A stretch of DNA of 64,000 nucleotides from Anastatus disparis (taxonomy: Eukaryota > Arthropoda > Insecta > Hymenoptera > Eupelmidae): assembly GCA_017163975.1 (NCBI GenBank), contig JAFFSR010000218.1:3224001-3288000 (forward strand), written 5' to 3'. Of this stretch, positions 60,781 through 64,000 are shown one piece after another. Position numbers and translations under genes: made by a program. A model generated the notes under the pieces. The model was not told where the DNA came from and did not search any database. It worked only from the letters and a program-made list of their open reading frames with translations. Numbering within the stretch: position 1 is the stretch's first letter; each line of letters begins with the position of its first letter.

Positions 60781-63700
60781 TCGGTGCGTTGAAAAAAGGT
60801 CCAGCATCGCGCCGTGACAATACTGAGTTAATAAACGATTTATCACATGATATCGGTAACAAAAAGGACCTATTAAATTCGGAATTTAAATCTGATAAAC
60901 CGCGATGTCCGCATTTAAAAGTAAAAATTAAAAACAATCACGAAAATATAGACGAGGTTTGGGCTCTTGCTGATTCTGGGAGTCAAATAACATGTATTTC
61001 GGAAGAATTATATCATAAAATAACAAAAAAAAGTAAATTTGAAGAACTTCCAGTAACTAATACGGTAGTATCGGTAGCTATCGGTAAAAAAGTAACTCAA
61101 ATAAAACAACAACTGTGGATAAATTTCGAAATTGACGGATATCGTGGTGCGCACGCGTTCTTAGTAGTACCGTATTTAGCGTCAGATATGATTTTAGGAG
61201 ACGATTGGCATTGGAGACATTCGTTGATTTTAAATTATAAATTAGCACAAATAGAAGTTGGTAATACGATCTTGAGCGGGGAGTCAATTCGGTTCGAGCA
61301 GGACCCTTCCTGCAAGCTGGTTCTATCTAAAAAAAATGACGTAACGTATGTTTTTGTAATAATAAAAAATGAATTAGATTATAAAAAAATTATTAATGAA
61401 AATGATAATGAGATGATGTATATAAATGGAAAAAATCTAATGAATAATAATGAAAAAAATGAGGTGATAAATAGTGATAAAGAATATAGTGTAAAAAATA
61501 ATAATGAAAATGAAATTATAATAGAGCGCGTAATAAATAATGGAAATATGTTGGATGACGGGATGAATAGTGAATTAAGTGTAAATAAAAATAATACGAT
61601 AATAACAGAGAATATTCAATGCAAAAACATAAAAGAAATCAAAAGTCAAAGTTTAAATGATAATGTAAGAAATGAATTAATGGTAAATGAGATAAATTTT
61701 AGTGAAAATGATTCAATTGGTAACGAACGAAAGGAACAAAGCTTGCGAGAGGAGTTTCGGTCGGCCGCGCATATGCTAATCGAGTTAGATTCCGTGCAAA
61801 AGGATCAGTTTTTCGAGTGTTTGTGGGATAATAGACAGGTATTTATTGAAAAACAAGAAGCTGCAAAGGGTTATAAGCATCAATTGAATTTAATTACAAA
61901 TAAGCCTATTGTAAAACGTAACTACCCAGTACCGTTGGCATTTAGAGATGAGGTGCGGGAAGCGATTAATGAAATGTTGCGATTAGGAATCATTGAAAGG
62001 TCAATTAGTCCGTTTTGCAACCCAATTAGAGTAGTTAGAAAAGCTGATGGAAAAGTAAGAGTATGCCTTGACGCTAGACAATTAAACAAAATAATAGAAA
62101 ATGATTTAGAATCGCCCCCGATAATTAATGAATTATTACAAAAATACGAAGGTTCGCAGTACTTTTCAAAAATGGATCTGTCTCACGGATATTGGCAGGT
62201 ATTACTGCAGGAGGAGTCGCGCAAATTAACATCATTTTTATTTAACAACACCCAATATCAATTCAAAAGGATACCTTTTGGTATCAAAACCGCGGGTGCA
62301 GGCTTTATAAGAGCGCTTAAAAATGCATTGGCTGAAATATCATTGTTTCAAGAAGTTGCAATGTATATAGATGACTTATTAATTGGTACTAAATCATTTG
62401 AACAACATATTAAAATATTAAAACAAATTTTTACAAGGTTGAAAGAATTTAATTTTACGTTGAATTTCGGTAAATGCATTTTTTTTAAAAGAAATATTAA
62501 TTTTTTGGGTTTTGTAATCTCACCGATGGGTATAGCGCCAGACCCAGATAAACTAAGGGATATTCGTGATTTTGAAGAACCAAAAAATAAAACTCAATTG
62601 CAAAGTTTTTTAGGTGTTTGTAATTATTACAGACAATTTAATGTAACACATAGTCGTGACATTGATCCGTTAAGAAATCTGCTAAAAAAAGAAACCGCGT
62701 GGAAATGGACAAAGGTAGAAGCTAGTGCATTTGCAATGTTGAAACAGCATTTTATTGAACATGTTAGTTTGAGTCATGTAATACCGGGCGCTCCATTTAA
62801 AATTCAAACAGACGCAAGCGATCGTGGCGTAGGTGCGATTCTCTATCAGATCAATCAAGCAGGCGATAAGTGCTTAATCTCAGTAGTATCAAGGTGCTTA
62901 ACTCGCCCAGAAGAGAATTATACAACTAGTGAAAAGGAGCTGTTAGCAGTAGTGTACGCATTTGTAAAATTCAGAACGTATATATTAGGTACGGAAAGCG
63001 AAGTGATAACGGATCATAAAGCACTTACCTTCATGGAATCGACAAATTTCCTTAACGCTAGATTAATGCGATGGAGTTTGCTGTTACAGCAATACTCATT
63101 TAAAGTATCTTATTGTAGAGGAGAGGATAATATCTTCGCGGACTTTTTGAGTAGAAACCCGGAAGGAAAATTTTTCAAACAAAATGAAAATAAGTTAGTA
63201 ATTTCAATGGTTCAGAGATGCGTGTCTCCTGGGGTCATAAAAGACGAACCCTCAGCAGTTTTAGTATATTTATTAAAAACAGAAAAATTAGAAAAAAATT
63301 TATTTAAAATGATTGCAGAAAAACAACAAACAGATGTAAATGTCGGGCGTATTTTTGATGAATTAAAAAAAGGAAATAAAATAGAAAATTTTCAGATGTA
63401 TAATAATATATTGTTTCAGAGAGATAAATATTCGGAAAATTGGCGACTCGTGGTACCGCAAGATCTAACAAAAACATTAATAAATAATGTACATGCGAAG
63501 TTGGGGCACCCTGGTGTGTTTAAAACACTCAACTATATGCGTCAGTACTATTACTGGACTAAGATGAGAGCGCAAATAAAAGGTTTTATCGCGAGATGTG
63601 ACATATGTCAACGCGTAAAATATCCCACACTCGCGATGGAGGGAGAATTCGGATGGGTAAGTGCGCAGAATCCCGGAGAATTGGTAACGGTAGATTTTTA

Positions 63701-64000
63701 TGGCCCACTCCCGACAGCCCGCGCAGGCATGCAGTATATTTTGGTAGTAATTGATGCTTTTTCTAAATACACCGTATTGTACCCGTTAAAGCGTGCGACG
63801 ACTGCCGTTAGCATCAATAAAATTTTAGTAAAGTATATTTCGCGATGCGGTAAACCGGATAGGATACTTAGTGACCACGGTAGTCAGTTTACATCACCGA
63901 ATTGGCGGACAAGGTTAGAAGCGGAAGGTATTCGCGTAGTTTACAGTTCGATAAGACACCCACAGTCCAATCCGACGGAAAGGGTGATGCGAGAGTTAGG
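60768..64000 (+). CDS. pol: Pol polyprotein (protease, RT, RNase H, integrase), incomplete at window end
   Basis: The frame is open from 60768 to the window end, about 1,077 codons. An aspartic protease comes first, motif ALADSGSQ with D at 60972, followed later by the ILGDDW motif. An Asn-rich linker follows (about 61330-61740). Reverse transcriptase covers about 61900-62500, with FSKMDLSHGYWQ and the YIDD catalytic motif at 62364. RNase H has TDAS (D 62811), SEKELLAV (E 62937) and TDHKAL (D 63012). Integrase has an HHCC zinc site (H 63492, H 63507, C 63597, C 63606) and a DDE triad at D 63693, D 63873 and E 63978, with 34 residues between the last two by my count. Gag-Pol is made by -1 frameshifting. 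The C-terminal part of integrase lies outside the window. Confidence 0.95.
60782..60814 (+). promoter_or_regulatory. Frameshift-stimulating stem-loop
   Basis: CGGTGCG (60782-60788) pairs fully with CGCGCCG (60808-60814), including one G-T wobble. TG/CA pairs continue inside after a T-T mismatch. It begins 7 nt after the heptamer, the usual distance. The loop sequence AGGTCC (60797-60802) could also pair with GGACCT (60866-60871), giving a possible pseudoknot. Confidence 0.75.

Larger units (their letters stand above)
57975..64000 (+). mobile_element. Ty3/gypsy-type LTR retrotransposon, right end outside window
   Basis: The order is candidate 5' LTR, primer-binding site, gag, -1 frameshift signal, then pol with protease, reverse transcriptase, RNase H and integrase in a single frame. 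Integrase after RNase H places it in the Ty3/gypsy group, not Ty1/copia. No disabling stop or frameshift was found in gag or in the visible pol, so the copy looks young and may be active. The coding strand is strongly A-rich. The remainder of integrase, any env gene and the 3' LTR lie beyond the window. Confidence 0.95.

Overview
AT-rich eukaryotic (almost certainly insect) DNA. The last 6 kb hold an intact-looking Ty3/gypsy-type LTR retrotransposon that runs off the right end. Its Gag and Pol style (charged coiled-coil Gag without a zinc knuckle, integrase motif RHPQSNPTERVMREL) resembles elements I associate with insects. A hymenopteran host is plausible but not proven.

Positions 1 to about 55,000 contain no long open gene. 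They look like intron or intergenic DNA with tiny candidate exons. On the plus strand, candidate exons at 39964-40034 and 52295-52377 (possibly 34572-34684, a start exon ending at 21218 and an end exon at 56233-56265) have good splice sites and partly compatible phases. On the minus strand, four clustered coding-like pieces (57156-57076, 56989-56840, 56396-56338, 55515-55478) also have mostly compatible phases. None matches a protein I recognise. The background is a mosaic. About thirty less AT-rich cores are spaced mostly 1-1.6 kb apart. Each core I checked by eye has a C/A-rich flank on its left and a G/T-rich flank on its right.

Repeats and mobile DNA, left to right: compound microsatellite (1608-1760); cluster of four perfect hairpins (2130-2508); 40-bp perfect palindrome (8656-8695); LTR-like relic on the minus strand (about 21460-21780); foldback/MITE-like element (36563-36763); 2.76-kb array of a 22-bp minisatellite with higher-order copies (36920-39681); complete tRNA-derived SINE with 12-bp target-site duplications, a 3' hairpin and a poly(A) tail (41061-41460); 33-bp tandem repeat (44406-44520).

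The retrotransposon (about 57975 to beyond 64000) has a TATA-box LTR, a candidate primer-binding site, gag (59380-60780) and pol (60768 to the window end). Pol contains protease, reverse transcriptase, RNase H and integrase in one unbroken frame. gag and pol are joined by a textbook -1 frameshift signal: heptamer T TTA AAC, a 7-nt spacer and a GC-rich stem. No env gene or 3' LTR can be seen because the window ends inside integrase.
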